Assembly (NCBI GenBank): GCA_004283055.1
Contig: SHLP01000026.1
Coordinates: forward strand, 1-35,258
Direction of reading: 5' to 3'
Source: Deltaproteobacteria bacterium
Lineage (GTDB): Bacteria; Myxococcota_A; Polyangia; Polyangiales; Houyiibacteriaceae
Length of the DNA stretch: 35,258 nt
Position 1 is the stretch's first letter. Each line of letters opens with the position of its first letter. Position numbers and translations under genes: made by a program. The notes below the pieces were generated by a model. That model did no database searches and had not been told where the DNA came from. It saw only the letters and a program-made list of their open reading frames with translations. This document shows, in pieces, positions 22,959 to 31,498 of the stretch.

Positions 22959-25241
22959 ATGCCGCGTGCATTCGCTTGGGGGTTGCCGATTGCGCTCATC
23001 GCGCTCTCGTGGTCGTGCAGCAAGAGGCCGGGCGAGGTCGCCTCGGAGCAGTCGGAGGTGGCAGAACAGCCGCCGGCGAAACCGACGCTGACTCCGGCAA
23101 AGCTCGTGGGCACCGCTGCCTGCGCTTCCTGTCATGAGGCACAGCATGGCGACTGGCTGGGGTCGCATCATGATCTTGCCATGCAGACGGCAACGCCGGA
23201 GACGGTGCTTGGCGACTTCAACGACGTGAAGGTCAAGCACTTCAAAGAAACCGCGCGCTTCTTCCGCGAAGGAGACGCCTTTTTCGTCGAAGCTCCGGGC
23301 GCAAACGGTGAACGCGCGCGCTTCAGAGTGGTATATACGTTCGGAGTCCAGCCTCTGCAGCAATACCTGGTCGAGATCGAGCCCGGGCGTCTGCAGTCGT
23401 TCTTGTTCGCGTGGGATACGCGGTCGAGAGAGCAGGGCGGGCAGCGCTGGTTTCACCTCCAGCCCGACGAATACGTCGAGCCAGGCGACCCACTTCACTG
23501 GACCGCGCCTAGCTACAATTGGAACTACTCCTGCGCCGACTGTCATTCGACTGCGCTCAAGAAGAACTACGACCGAGCGACCAAGCGCTATTCGACCGAT
23601 TACTTCGAGATCGACGTTGGCTGCGAGGCTTGCCACGGCGCAGGGTCACGGCACGTCGAGCTCGCGGAGGCGACCGGGGGTTCAACCAATGCCCTCGCCG
23701 CAAATGCAGGCTTCGACCGACGCCTTCCCAGGCCCGCAGAACGCATCTGGACCTTTCGCGAGGGCGAATCCATCGCATCGTTGCGCCTGTCTTCCCCAAG
23801 TGATGAAGTCGAAACCTGCGCACCCTGCCATTCTCGACGCGCCGATTTTGGGGGCGAGAGCGCGAGCTTTCACGATCGCTACCGCGTCGCGACCCTCGAC
23901 GAGCTGCTTTACTTCGACGACGGCCAGATCCGAGACGAGGTGTACGTCTACGGCTCGTTTCTCCAAAGCAAGATGCACGCCGCCGGCGTGATTTGCAGCG
24001 ACTGCCACGATGGGCACAGCACGAAGCTTCGCCTGGAGGGCAACGCCGTGTGCAGCCGATGCCATCAAGCCGAGGTGTACGACGCGCCGGAGCATCTATT
24101 TCACGAGGCGGGGACTCCGGGCAGTCTCTGCGTCGACTGTCACATGCCCGAGCGCACGTACATGGTGAACGACGATCGAGCCGATCACCGATTTGGGATT
24201 CCGCGCCCGGCGCTTGCCGCCAAGATCGGCGCCCCAGATGCTTGCACCGGCTGCCACGCGAACAAGAGCGCCACGTGGGCTGAACGAGAAATCGCGCAGC
24301 GATTCGAGCATCGCGTGGCGCATCCCTTTGCCGAGGCGCTGCACGCAGCCCGGACGCAGCGGCCGGAGGGCGAGCCGGGCCTCGTAGAGCTCGTTGCGGT
24401 GGGCAAGACGCCGGCGATCGTGCGCGCGACCGCGCTCCTCGAGCTCCGCAACCTAGGCTCTCCAGCGCTTCCGGCCCTGCTGATGCGCGCTGGCAGCGAC
24501 CCGAGCCCCATCGTGCGACGCTCGGTTGCGGTGGCCGCCCGAAGCATGCCGCCCGAGCAGCGCGTCGAAGTGGTCCGCCCACTGCTCCGCGATGAAGCTC
24601 GATCGGTTCGAATCGAGGCCGTTTCCGCGGTGCTCGGTGTTCATGCAGGCGGCTGGAGCGCAGCTGATCGTGCCGCACTGAAGAGCGCGACCGCGGAGTA
24701 CATCGAGGCACGTTCGTTCAACACGGACCGCGGCGAGGGCCTGGCCGACATGGCGCATGTCGCGATGCTGGCTGGCGACTTCAACCACGCCGAGGAAAAT
24801 CTACGCGAAGCGCTCGAGATCGATCCGACGTTTACCGCGGCCTACGTCAACCTCGCCGATCTCTATCGATCGCAAGAGCAAGATGAAAAGGCCGAGTCAA
24901 CCCTTCGCCAGGGACTCGAGAAGGCCGCGGACCGAGCCGCCGTCGAGTTTGCGTTGGGCCTCGCCCTAGTTCGCCTTGGACGATACTCCGAGGCCATGGC
25001 GCACCTTCGCCGAGCGTACGAGACTCGTCCCGAGACCATCCGTTTCGGCTATGTTTACGCGGTGGCCCAGTTTGACGGAGGGCAGCGCGAAGCGTCCCTC
25101 CGCACCCTGCAGAACATACGCAAGCGCTACCCTGCGAATCGAGACGTCCTCCAGCTGCTCGCCGGCTACAATCAGCAGATGGGACGCGCGAAGGCCGCCG
25201 AGCGATACGCAACGGAGCTCGAGAAGCTCAACGCTCTCTAG
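22959..25241 (+). CDS. octaheme c-type cytochrome with HEAT-like and TPR repeats
   Basis: A 760-residue exported protein. The N-terminal hydrophobic segment (LPIALIALSWSC) ends at Cys20 and may be lipidated, although the lipobox is imperfect. Eight CxxCH motifs are visible: CASCH (55-59), CADCH (192-196), CEACH (222-226), CAPCH (287-291), CSDCH (346-350), CSRCH (365-369), CVDCH (391-395) and CTGCH (429-433). Residues ~465-560 have a HEAT-like pattern (LLELRNLGSPALPALLMRAG). Residues ~605-760 are TPRs (AEENLREALEIDPTFTAAYV). It probably acts in the periplasm as an electron-transfer protein with a protein-binding tail. Heme motifs spread over ~380 residues suggest a c554/octaheme-like fold. It has the same general plan as the pentaheme protein at 4627-6771 but is not a close copy. 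Confidence 0.9.
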   Translation: MPRAFAWGLPIALIALSWSCSKRPGEVASEQSEVAEQPPAKPTLTPAKLVGTAACASCHEAQHGDWLGSHHDLAMQTATPETVLGDFNDVKVKHFKETARFFREGDAFFVEAPGANGERARFRVVYTFGVQPLQQYLVEIEPGRLQSFLFAWDTRSREQGGQRWFHLQPDEYVEPGDPLHWTAPSYNWNYSCADCHSTALKKNYDRATKRYSTDYFEIDVGCEACHGAGSRHVELAEATGGSTNALAANAGFDRRLPRPAERIWTFREGESIASLRLSSPSDEVETCAPCHSRRADFGGESASFHDRYRVATLDELLYFDDGQIRDEVYVYGSFLQSKMHAAGVICSDCHDGHSTKLRLEGNAVCSRCHQAEVYDAPEHLFHEAGTPGSLCVDCHMPERTYMVNDDRADHRFGIPRPALAAKIGAPDACTGCHANKSATWAEREIAQRFEHRVAHPFAEALHAARTQRPEGEPGLVELVAVGKTPAIVRATALLELRNLGSPALPALLMRAGSDPSPIVRRSVAVAARSMPPEQRVEVVRPLLRDEARSVRIEAVSAVLGVHAGGWSAADRAALKSATAEYIEARSFNTDRGEGLADMAHVAMLAGDFNHAEENLREALEIDPTFTAAYVNLADLYRSQEQDEKAESTLRQGLEKAADRAAVEFALGLALVRLGRYSEAMAHLRRAYETRPETIRFGYVYAVAQFDGGQREASLRTLQNIRKRYPANRDVLQLLAGYNQQMGRAKAAERYATELEKLNAL

Positions 25242-25338
25242 CGTCGACGCCCGGCTCGGCCGGGGCGCGGTCCCAGGAGCGCTGATGGCGTTTGCGTCTT
25301 GACGGATCACGACCCTGCATGAGAGAAAAAAATTGCCC

Positions 25339-25866
25339 ATGCCATTCCTCGACGTCATGCATGCCTACTTTCGCGGCGAGCGGGTCGAGGCCCTCTACTT
25401 CATCGTGCCCATTGGGGTTTTGATGCTGGCATTTGCGGCGGTGACGCTTCGCGCCGAGCGTGGGGGTTTTGCCTGGGGCCTGGCCATTCCTCTCATCGTG
25501 TTTGGCCTCTTCGCGATCGGGGTAGGCGCCACGGTTGGGCTCCGAACGGCGGGGCAGGTCGAAGCCATCGAGTCGGAATTCCAACGCGAGCCCGGCTCCA
25601 TGCTCGCCAACGAGCTCCCGCGAATGCAGAAGGTCAACGCAAACTGGCCGATCTACATTGGGATGTGGACGTTAATGTTGCTGGTCGGACTTGGGTTGCG
25701 CTTCGGCTTGAAAGCGGATTGGGCGCACGGCGTCGGCCCGGCGCTCATCTTGATCGGAGCGATGGGTTTTCTGATCGACGGCTTCGCGGAACGGCGCGCC
25801 AGGCCTTACACCGCCGCGCTCGAAGCCCTTGCTGCCGAGCAGCATGTCGAGCTCCCCGCCGAGTGA
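25339..25866 (+). CDS. small integral membrane protein of unknown function
   Basis: A 175-residue membrane protein without a recognised family. Hydrophobic segments are at about residues 18-36 (ALYFIVPIGVLMLAFAAV), 44-66 (AWGLAIPLIVFGLFAIGVGA), 102-120 (WPIYIGMWTLMLLVGLGLRF) and 129-145 (VGPALILIGAMGFLIDGF). That makes four helices with a soluble loop (SEFQREPGSMLANELPRMQK) between the second and third. The ATG at 25339 is chosen; a TTG at 25333 would add two residues. It lies 97 bp after the octaheme cytochrome on the same strand, and a functional link is possible but unproven. Confidence 0.8.
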   Translation: MPFLDVMHAYFRGERVEALYFIVPIGVLMLAFAAVTLRAERGGFAWGLAIPLIVFGLFAIGVGATVGLRTAGQVEAIESEFQREPGSMLANELPRMQKVNANWPIYIGMWTLMLLVGLGLRFGLKADWAHGVGPALILIGAMGFLIDGFAERRARPYTAALEALAAEQHVELPAE

Positions 25867-25910
25867 TCGCTGGGTTTCGTTTTGCTGACCGTTCGGGGTA
25901 AGCTCCAGAC

Positions 25911-26672
25911 ATGGCTCGCCTCCTGGTTTGTTGGGTCCTGACGTTCTCGCTGGGCTGCAGGAGCCCAAGCGCGTCCACAGAGCCATCAGGCGAAGAAGAG
26001 GTGTTGCCGCCCGAACCTTCGGACACGCTGCCACCCGAAACCGATGAGGCTATCGAGCGGTCCGGGGCGGTCGGCGCTGAACAGGAGCTAGGCGAGCTTC
26101 CCGTACGGGAACCCAGCACTGCGCTCGAAGAAAAGCCCTCCAACGCCCCGATCGAGGCTCCTCCAGATGAACCCGTGCAACCGACACGCGATCTCGCAGC
26201 CGAATTGAGCGCCGCGATCGGTAGCCCTGCGGACTGCCTCCGCGACTATCGACCGGCCAGTGCGACGACTATTCGCATCAACATCAGCGCGATCGTTCGG
26301 CCTTCGGGACTGATCATCGAGCCGAGCGCGAGCGGCGCAGGGCTGTCGGCGAACGACCTCCGATGTGTCGAACAACGAGCCGGAGACGTGAATCTGTCGC
26401 CACTGGGCGGGGCAGTGTCGGAACCTGTGACTGCCGTCGTGAACATCGAGTATCAGCCTCCGCGGGTCGAGGAGTACGACGTCGGCGCTCCGACGCCAAA
26501 GCTCGAAGGCGTCGTCCAACCCCTCCCGAAGAAGAAGCCGATCCCCCCCAGTGGCGAGCCAATCGAAGGACCTGCGCCGGACCGCATCGACGGTCCGAGT
26601 GGCGTCCCGATCGACGGACCCAAGGGCGTCCCGATCGAGGGCCCCAAACCCAAGCAGATCGACGGCTACTGA
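25911..26672 (+). CDS. lipoprotein with AgmX/TonB-like C-domain and octapeptide repeats
   Basis: A 253-residue predicted lipoprotein. The signal peptide ends in the lipobox FSLGC (Cys16). Residues ~20-100 are an acidic, Pro/Glu-rich linker. Residues ~105-190 form a compact domain bounded by two cysteines (ADCLRDYRP and LRCVEQRAG) with the pattern IRINISAIVRPSGLII. This is similar to the C-terminal domain of myxobacterial AgmX/TonB-like proteins; the match is by eye. The C-terminal 41 residues (213-253) are five copies of an eight-residue unit P-x-x-x-x-I-[DE]-G: PSGEPIEG, PAPDRIDG, PSGVPIDG, PKGVPIEG and PKPKQIDG. The function is unknown; it is likely attached to the outer membrane with extended flexible ends. 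Confidence 0.78.
   Translation: MARLLVCWVLTFSLGCRSPSASTEPSGEEEVLPPEPSDTLPPETDEAIERSGAVGAEQELGELPVREPSTALEEKPSNAPIEAPPDEPVQPTRDLAAELSAAIGSPADCLRDYRPASATTIRINISAIVRPSGLIIEPSASGAGLSANDLRCVEQRAGDVNLSPLGGAVSEPVTAVVNIEYQPPRVEEYDVGAPTPKLEGVVQPLPKKKPIPPSGEPIEGPAPDRIDGPSGVPIDGPKGVPIEGPKPKQIDGY
26547..26669 (+). repeat. five tandem 24-base coding repeats (octapeptide P-x4-I-[DE]-G)
   Basis: The end of the lipoprotein gene holds five head-to-tail units of 24 bases encoding an eight-residue Pro/Gly-rich unit. The protein pattern is well kept (Pro at position 1, Ile at 6, Asp or Glu at 7, Gly at 8), while middle positions and third codon bases vary. That suggests an older, functionally maintained repeat rather than recent slippage. 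Confidence 0.8.
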
Positions 26673-26711
26673 GCCGACCCCAAACCCAGATGCTCGGCAG
26701 ACGTATCCGCT

Positions 26712-29216
26712 CTAGGTGACGTCACTGAGCTCCACCGGATTCGGCTCCACTCGCCAGATGTCCCGGCTGTAGTCGAGGATCGTGCGATCCGAGGAGAACG
26801 GCCCCATTCGTGCGGTGTTGAGAATCGACATCTTGGTCCACTTGGCCTGGTCTGCCCAGGCCTGGCTGACTTCGGTCTGACGGTCGACGTAGGACTGGAA
26901 ATCCGCCAGGACGAAGTAGTCGTCGTGGTAGATCAAGCTGTCGATCAAAGGTTGAAACAGCGCCGCGTTGCCGTGCGAGAAATGGCCGGAAGCAATTAGA
27001 TCCAGGACGCCTTTGAGTGACGCGTTTCGCTCATAGTGCTCGTAGGGTCGGTAGCCCGTCTCTCGCAACGATTGGATTTCATTGGTGCTGAGTCCGAAGA
27101 GGAAGAAGTTCTCGGCCCCAACGGCATCTCGGATCTCGACGTTGGCACCGTCGAGCGTGCCGATGGTCAGAGCGCCGTTCATCGAGAATTTCATGTTGCC
27201 GGTCCCCGAGGCTTCTTTGCCTGCAGTTGATATCTGTTCGGAGAGGTCGGCGCAGGGGTAGACGAGCTGGGCCGTCTTCACGTTGTAGTTTGGGATGAAG
27301 AAGACCTGCAGCCTGTCGCGCGTATCCGGGTCGGCGTTCACGACCTCGCCCACGGAATTGATGAGCTTGATGATGAGCTTGGCCATCGTGTAGCCGGGCG
27401 CCGCCTTGCCACCGAAGATGAACGTCCGTGGCGCCGTCGCGAAGCCAGGATTCTCCTTGATCATTCGGTACAGATGAACGATGTGGAGCACCGCCAACTG
27501 TTGACGCTTGTACTCGTGGATGCGCTTGACCTGAACGTCGAACATGGAATCGAGATTCGCCTCGACCTTCAGGAGTCGATACGCCTGCGCGGCAGCGGCC
27601 CGCTTTCGCGAGGTCTTGACGGCGCGCCACTGCGCGTGAAACTCGGGGTCATCCGCGAGCCCCTCCAGCCTGCGCAGCTGGGTTAGGTCGGTGATCCACG
27701 CCTCGCCGATTCGTTCGGTGATGAGCTCCGCGAGCTCCGGGTTGGCAAGGGCCACAAAACGCCGAGGTGTGACCCCATTGGTCTTGTTGTTGAACTTCCC
27801 TGGGTAGAACTGGTGGAAGTCGCTCATCACGCGGGTTTTGAGCAAGTCGGTGTGGAGGGCGGAAACCCCATTGACCGAGAAGCTGCCCACCGTGGCGAGA
27901 TTAGCCATGCGGACCGACCCGCCGCCGTGATCATCGATGAGGGACATGCGTCGTTGCCTCTCGCCTTCGCCTGGGAAGCGTTTGCGAACCTCTGCCATGA
28001 AACGGGCATTGATCTCGTAGATGATCTCCAAGTGACGCGGCAGCAATCGCCCAAACATCGACAGCGGCCAGGTTTCGAGGGCCTCCGGAAGCAAGGTGTG
28101 ATTCGTATATGCAAACGTGTCGGAGCTGATTTGCCAGGCGTCCTCCCAGCTCATCTCATGCTCGTCGAGCAGCAGGCGCATCAACTCGGGTATGGCGAGC
28201 GCCGGATGGGTGTCGTTGAGCTGAATCGCAAATCCATCGCTCAGAGTGTCCGGCCGACCTCCGCGGAGCTGATGTAGCCGCAGCAAATCCTGAAGCGAGC
28301 AGGAGACGAGAAAGTACTGCTGACGGAGCCTGAGCTCCTTGCCCTGCGCAGGCTCGTCGTTGGGATAGAGCACCTTGGTTAGCGTCTCTGAGGCGACCTT
28401 GCGTTCGACCGCTCCGTAGTAGTCGCCCACATTGAAGCTTCCGAAGTCGAAGGTTTCGGAGGCCTCTGCGGCCCAGAGGCGCAGCATGTTCATGTTGTTG
28501 ACCTTGTATCCCGGAATCGGGGTGGCGTAGGCAACTCCCTTCACCATGGTGTCTGGTATCCAGCGGACCCTGTAGTGACCGTTCTCATCCGTGTAGGGCT
28601 CCGTATGGCCGCCGAAGCCGACCGGATAGCTGTACTCTGGCCGAACGACTTCCCAGGGGTTGCCTTGCCGCAACCACTTGTCGGTGCGCTCAACCTGCCA
28701 GCCGTCGCGGATCTGCTGCTCGAAGATGCCGAATTCGTATCGCAAGCCGTAGCCTACTGCTGGAATCTGAAGGGTGGAAAGGGAGTCCATGAAGCACGCG
28801 GCGAGGCGGCCGAGTCCACCATTGCCGAGGCCGGGCTCGCGCTCTTCATCGACGAGCTCATCGAGGTTCTGCCCGAGCGACGCAACCGCCTCTGCGACTT
28901 GGCCGCGAATGCCGAGGTTGAGCAGTGCATTGTCCAGCGAAGGGCCCAGCAAGTACTCTGCAGACAAGTAACACACCACGCGTGTCGGATGGGCGAGCAA
29001 CGACCTCGCGGTGCTCAACCAACGCTGCATGAGCCGGTCTCGTACGGTGTACGCAACGGCCAGATAGTAGTCGGACCGGGTCGCCAGGGCGGGAACGTTG
29101 CCGCAGCGATAGAAGAGGTTCTCCTGAATTGCCTGGCGCAGCGTGTCGACGCTGACTCCGGTTCGGTCGTCATCGACGATCCTTGCCTTCTGGGGTGATG
29201 GGCGCTTCGGGTCCAC
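26712..29216 (-). CDS. glgP: glycogen/starch/alpha-glucan phosphorylase
   Basis: An 834-residue glycogen phosphorylase of the GT35 family, releasing glucose-1-phosphate from alpha-1,4-glucans with pyridoxal phosphate. The N-terminal FLSAEYLLGPSL-type motif is present as VCYLSAEYLLGPSLDNALLN. GNGGLGRLAACFMDS and the substrate region DTHPALAIPELMRLL follow. The PLP site is intact in KEASGTGNMKFSMNGALTIG, where the Lys of GNMKF binds PLP. The length is normal for bacterial enzymes. It starts at GTG 29216 with GAGGACGGAG upstream. It lies in the same orientation as malQ and glgX, with one divergently placed lipoprotein gene between glgP and malQ. Confidence 0.97.
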   Translation of the reverse strand: MDPKRPSPQKARIVDDDRTGVSVDTLRQAIQENLFYRCGNVPALATRSDYYLAVAYTVRDRLMQRWLSTARSLLAHPTRVVCYLSAEYLLGPSLDNALLNLGIRGQVAEAVASLGQNLDELVDEEREPGLGNGGLGRLAACFMDSLSTLQIPAVGYGLRYEFGIFEQQIRDGWQVERTDKWLRQGNPWEVVRPEYSYPVGFGGHTEPYTDENGHYRVRWIPDTMVKGVAYATPIPGYKVNNMNMLRLWAAEASETFDFGSFNVGDYYGAVERKVASETLTKVLYPNDEPAQGKELRLRQQYFLVSCSLQDLLRLHQLRGGRPDTLSDGFAIQLNDTHPALAIPELMRLLLDEHEMSWEDAWQISSDTFAYTNHTLLPEALETWPLSMFGRLLPRHLEIIYEINARFMAEVRKRFPGEGERQRRMSLIDDHGGGSVRMANLATVGSFSVNGVSALHTDLLKTRVMSDFHQFYPGKFNNKTNGVTPRRFVALANPELAELITERIGEAWITDLTQLRRLEGLADDPEFHAQWRAVKTSRKRAAAAQAYRLLKVEANLDSMFDVQVKRIHEYKRQQLAVLHIVHLYRMIKENPGFATAPRTFIFGGKAAPGYTMAKLIIKLINSVGEVVNADPDTRDRLQVFFIPNYNVKTAQLVYPCADLSEQISTAGKEASGTGNMKFSMNGALTIGTLDGANVEIRDAVGAENFFLFGLSTNEIQSLRETGYRPYEHYERNASLKGVLDLIASGHFSHGNAALFQPLIDSLIYHDDYFVLADFQSYVDRQTEVSQAWADQAKWTKMSILNTARMGPFSSDRTILDYSRDIWRVEPNPVELSDVT

Positions 29217-29343
29217 TGCTCCGTCCTCGAGGAATCAGACAGCTGTCTTTCAGCATTCGAGTCTCTGCTTTCGTCGAAGGGATGGCAAGCGGGAAGACAC
29301 GATGGTACAACCTGCCTCGTACCCGCGGGAAAGGACGGTATTC

Positions 29344-29931
29344 GTGAAGAAAACGAACCAATGCTTGGGCCGACGCCTTCAACAGACGACCTGTGCTGTG
29401 GCGCTCTTTACCTTGACGATTGCTAGCTTGGGCTGCGGCTCGCCCATGAAAAACGTAAGGCCAACAGGCATGGCAACCGGCAGCGTATTCAGTGTCGGCG
29501 GCGTCCAGGTCCAGGGGACCCAGATCCCGATCGTTGCCCGACGGGACATCTCTTCGCGTGGGGTCGGGAAGTATCCGGTAACGACAAACGAAACTTCCGC
29601 ATTCGCCGTGGCTGACGACATTCTGCGGAGTGACGGGACGGTCCTGATCGCCAGAGGAACTCCGGTCACAGCCAGGGTCACTCGAAAGGAACACACTCGA
29701 CTCGCGCGCCCGGGATGGCTCGAAATCGCGTTCCTATCGACGAAATCAGCCGATGGGGCCCTTGTAAGGCTCGACGAAACCGCTCTGAGGTTCGAAGGCA
29801 AGTCGCGAAAGGGTGGAATGATCGCCGGCGCCATCTTGGTGAGCCTGCTCTTCCTGCTTCGTACCGGTGGCGACGTCACCCTGCAGGCAGGCTCCACGTT
29901 CATCGCAAACGGCGAAATCATGCTGCGCTAG
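29344..29931 (+). CDS. lipoprotein of unknown function within the glycogen cluster
   Basis: A 195-residue predicted lipoprotein. The signal peptide runs to the lipobox ASLGC (Cys31). The mature part contains a beta-rich unit, AVADDILRSDGTVLIARGTP, VTARVTRKE and LARPGWLEIAFL. This pattern recurs in envelope proteins of unknown role that state a default value and a modified form of a surface property. A hydrophobic run follows (GGMIAGAILVSLLFLL) and then TLQAGSTFIANGEIML. GTG 29344 is chosen because AAGGA (29331-29335) lies 8 bases before it. It is divergent from glgP across 127 bp and ends by a shared CTAG with malQ (29928-29931). A role in glucan use is not supported beyond location. Confidence 0.78.
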   Translation: MKKTNQCLGRRLQQTTCAVALFTLTIASLGCGSPMKNVRPTGMATGSVFSVGGVQVQGTQIPIVARRDISSRGVGKYPVTTNETSAFAVADDILRSDGTVLIARGTPVTARVTRKEHTRLARPGWLEIAFLSTKSADGALVRLDETALRFEGKSRKGGMIAGAILVSLLFLLRTGGDVTLQAGSTFIANGEIMLR

Positions 29932-31496
29932 GGCTCGAAGCCGTCGGGAACAGCGTTGGAGCTCGCCGAGAGGCGGCCCGTTGCCTCTGCGAGCGCTCGC
30001 AGCTCTGTGGCCAACGCGTGACTGAGCTGCTCCGGCTCGAGCCTCCAGGTCCAGTTGCCTGTCGTGGTTCCGGGCCGATTCATGCGATGCCGCTCGTCGA
30101 GGTGAAGCAGGTCCTGCATCGGGAGGATCACCGTGTCTGCAGGCGACTCGAGCACTGCCCGAATCGCCGCTTCGACGACCTCGACGTCGCGGCTGGCCCC
30201 GAAGTAGCTCTGGACGCGCTCTAGATCGGCGCTGGCCTCGGCGTCGCCCGACTCGGCTCGGCGTTGAAGGTCCCGATACCAGCCGAGCATCGTATTGCTA
30301 TCGTGGGTTCCGGTGAACGCCACGCTCTTGTGCGGGTACTCGTCCGGATGATGGACGCGATTTCCCGAATCTCCGCCGAAGGCAAACTGCAGCACTTTCA
30401 TTCCTGGGAGCTGGTACTGGTCCCGCAAGTCCCACACCTCTTGGCTTACCGCGCCGAGGTCCTCTGCGACGAGCGGAAGCTCGCCGAACTCTCGCCTGAG
30501 CTCGTCGAGGAACGCGTGCCCGGGAGCGTCGATCCATTGCCCGCCCATGGCCGTCGCGGACTCGCTTGGAATCCGCCAATATCGCCTGAAGCCGATGAAG
30601 TGGTCGAGCCGGAGCAGGTCGAAGAGCTCGAGCTGGCGCTTCAGGCGGGACTTCCACCACGCAAAGCCGGTGCGCTCGTGCTGCTCCCAGTCGTAGAGCG
30701 CATTGCCCCAACGCTGCCCGTCTGCGGAAAATGCGTCCGGCGGAGCACCTGCGACGAACTTGGGGCGGCCGTTGGCGTCCAAGAGGAACGCCTCGGGGTG
30801 CGCCCAGACATCTGCGCTTCGGTGGGAGACGAACATCGGCACATCCCCGAAGATCCCGACCTTCCGATCCCTGCACTGGCCTCGAAGTGCCTGCCACTGA
30901 CGGTCGAACAGAAATTGCTCGAACGTGAAATACTCGATGTCGTCCGCGGACCCTTCACGGGCCGCCGAAAGGATGGACGTCCTCCGCTGGGCGAGATCTT
31001 CGGGCCAGGTCGTCCAGTCGGCCGTGCCGTAGCGGGATTGAAGGGCGATGAAGAGGCAGTAGTCGTCGAGCCAGCCCTGTTCGCGATCCCGGAACTCTAC
31101 GAAGGACCGTCGCATCTCGAAAGACCCTCGCTCGACGAATCTTCGGTACGCTTCCTGCCGCAGCTTCGACCGAACGCGCTTGGATTCAGCAAAGTCGGCG
31201 CTGGCCATTTTCGAGCCTGTGGGGAGCCCGTGGAGTTCGGTCTCGTCCAGCAAGCCGTCCTCTACCAGTGCTTCCGGTGAGATCAGGAGCGGCTCGCACG
31301 CGAACGCCGAGACGCTCGAGTAGGGTGACGCAGAGTCACCGATTGGGTTGAGGGGGAGCGTCTGCCACCAGCCCTGGCCGGCTTCCGCCAGGAAATCTAC
31401 GAAAGCGTGCGCGGCCGGCCCGAGGTCACCGGTGTACGCGCCAGCTGGGAGCGAGGTGATATGAAGGAGGATTCCGCTGCGCCTCGGGAGGTCCAC
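29928..31496 (-). CDS. malQ: 4-alpha-glucanotransferase (amylomaltase)
   Basis: A 522-residue GH77 amylomaltase that rearranges alpha-1,4-glucan chains and releases glucose from maltodextrins. It begins near RRSGILLHITSLPAGAYTGD and LGPAAHAFVDFLAEAGQGWW, typical of the family. The catalytic residues lie in LLRLDHFIGFRRYWRIP (nucleophile Asp), LPLVAEDLG (acid/base Glu) and FTGTHDSNTMLGW (third Asp). All are intact. The GTG start lies 2 bp after the stop of glgX, so the two are an operon. It converges with a lipoprotein gene through a 4 bp stop overlap. Confidence 0.97.
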   Translation of the reverse strand: MDLPRRSGILLHITSLPAGAYTGDLGPAAHAFVDFLAEAGQGWWQTLPLNPIGDSASPYSSVSAFACEPLLISPEALVEDGLLDETELHGLPTGSKMASADFAESKRVRSKLRQEAYRRFVERGSFEMRRSFVEFRDREQGWLDDYCLFIALQSRYGTADWTTWPEDLAQRRTSILSAAREGSADDIEYFTFEQFLFDRQWQALRGQCRDRKVGIFGDVPMFVSHRSADVWAHPEAFLLDANGRPKFVAGAPPDAFSADGQRWGNALYDWEQHERTGFAWWKSRLKRQLELFDLLRLDHFIGFRRYWRIPSESATAMGGQWIDAPGHAFLDELRREFGELPLVAEDLGAVSQEVWDLRDQYQLPGMKVLQFAFGGDSGNRVHHPDEYPHKSVAFTGTHDSNTMLGWYRDLQRRAESGDAEASADLERVQSYFGASRDVEVVEAAIRAVLESPADTVILPMQDLLHLDERHRMNRPGTTTGNWTWRLEPEQLSHALATELRALAEATGRLSASSNAVPDGFEP

Positions 31497-31498
31497 AG

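Noticed and set aside
25250-25264. Hairpin CCCGGC-TCG-GCCGGG after the octaheme cytochrome gene.
   Set aside because: No T-tract follows and such short GC hairpins are frequent at this base composition, so a terminator is not supported.
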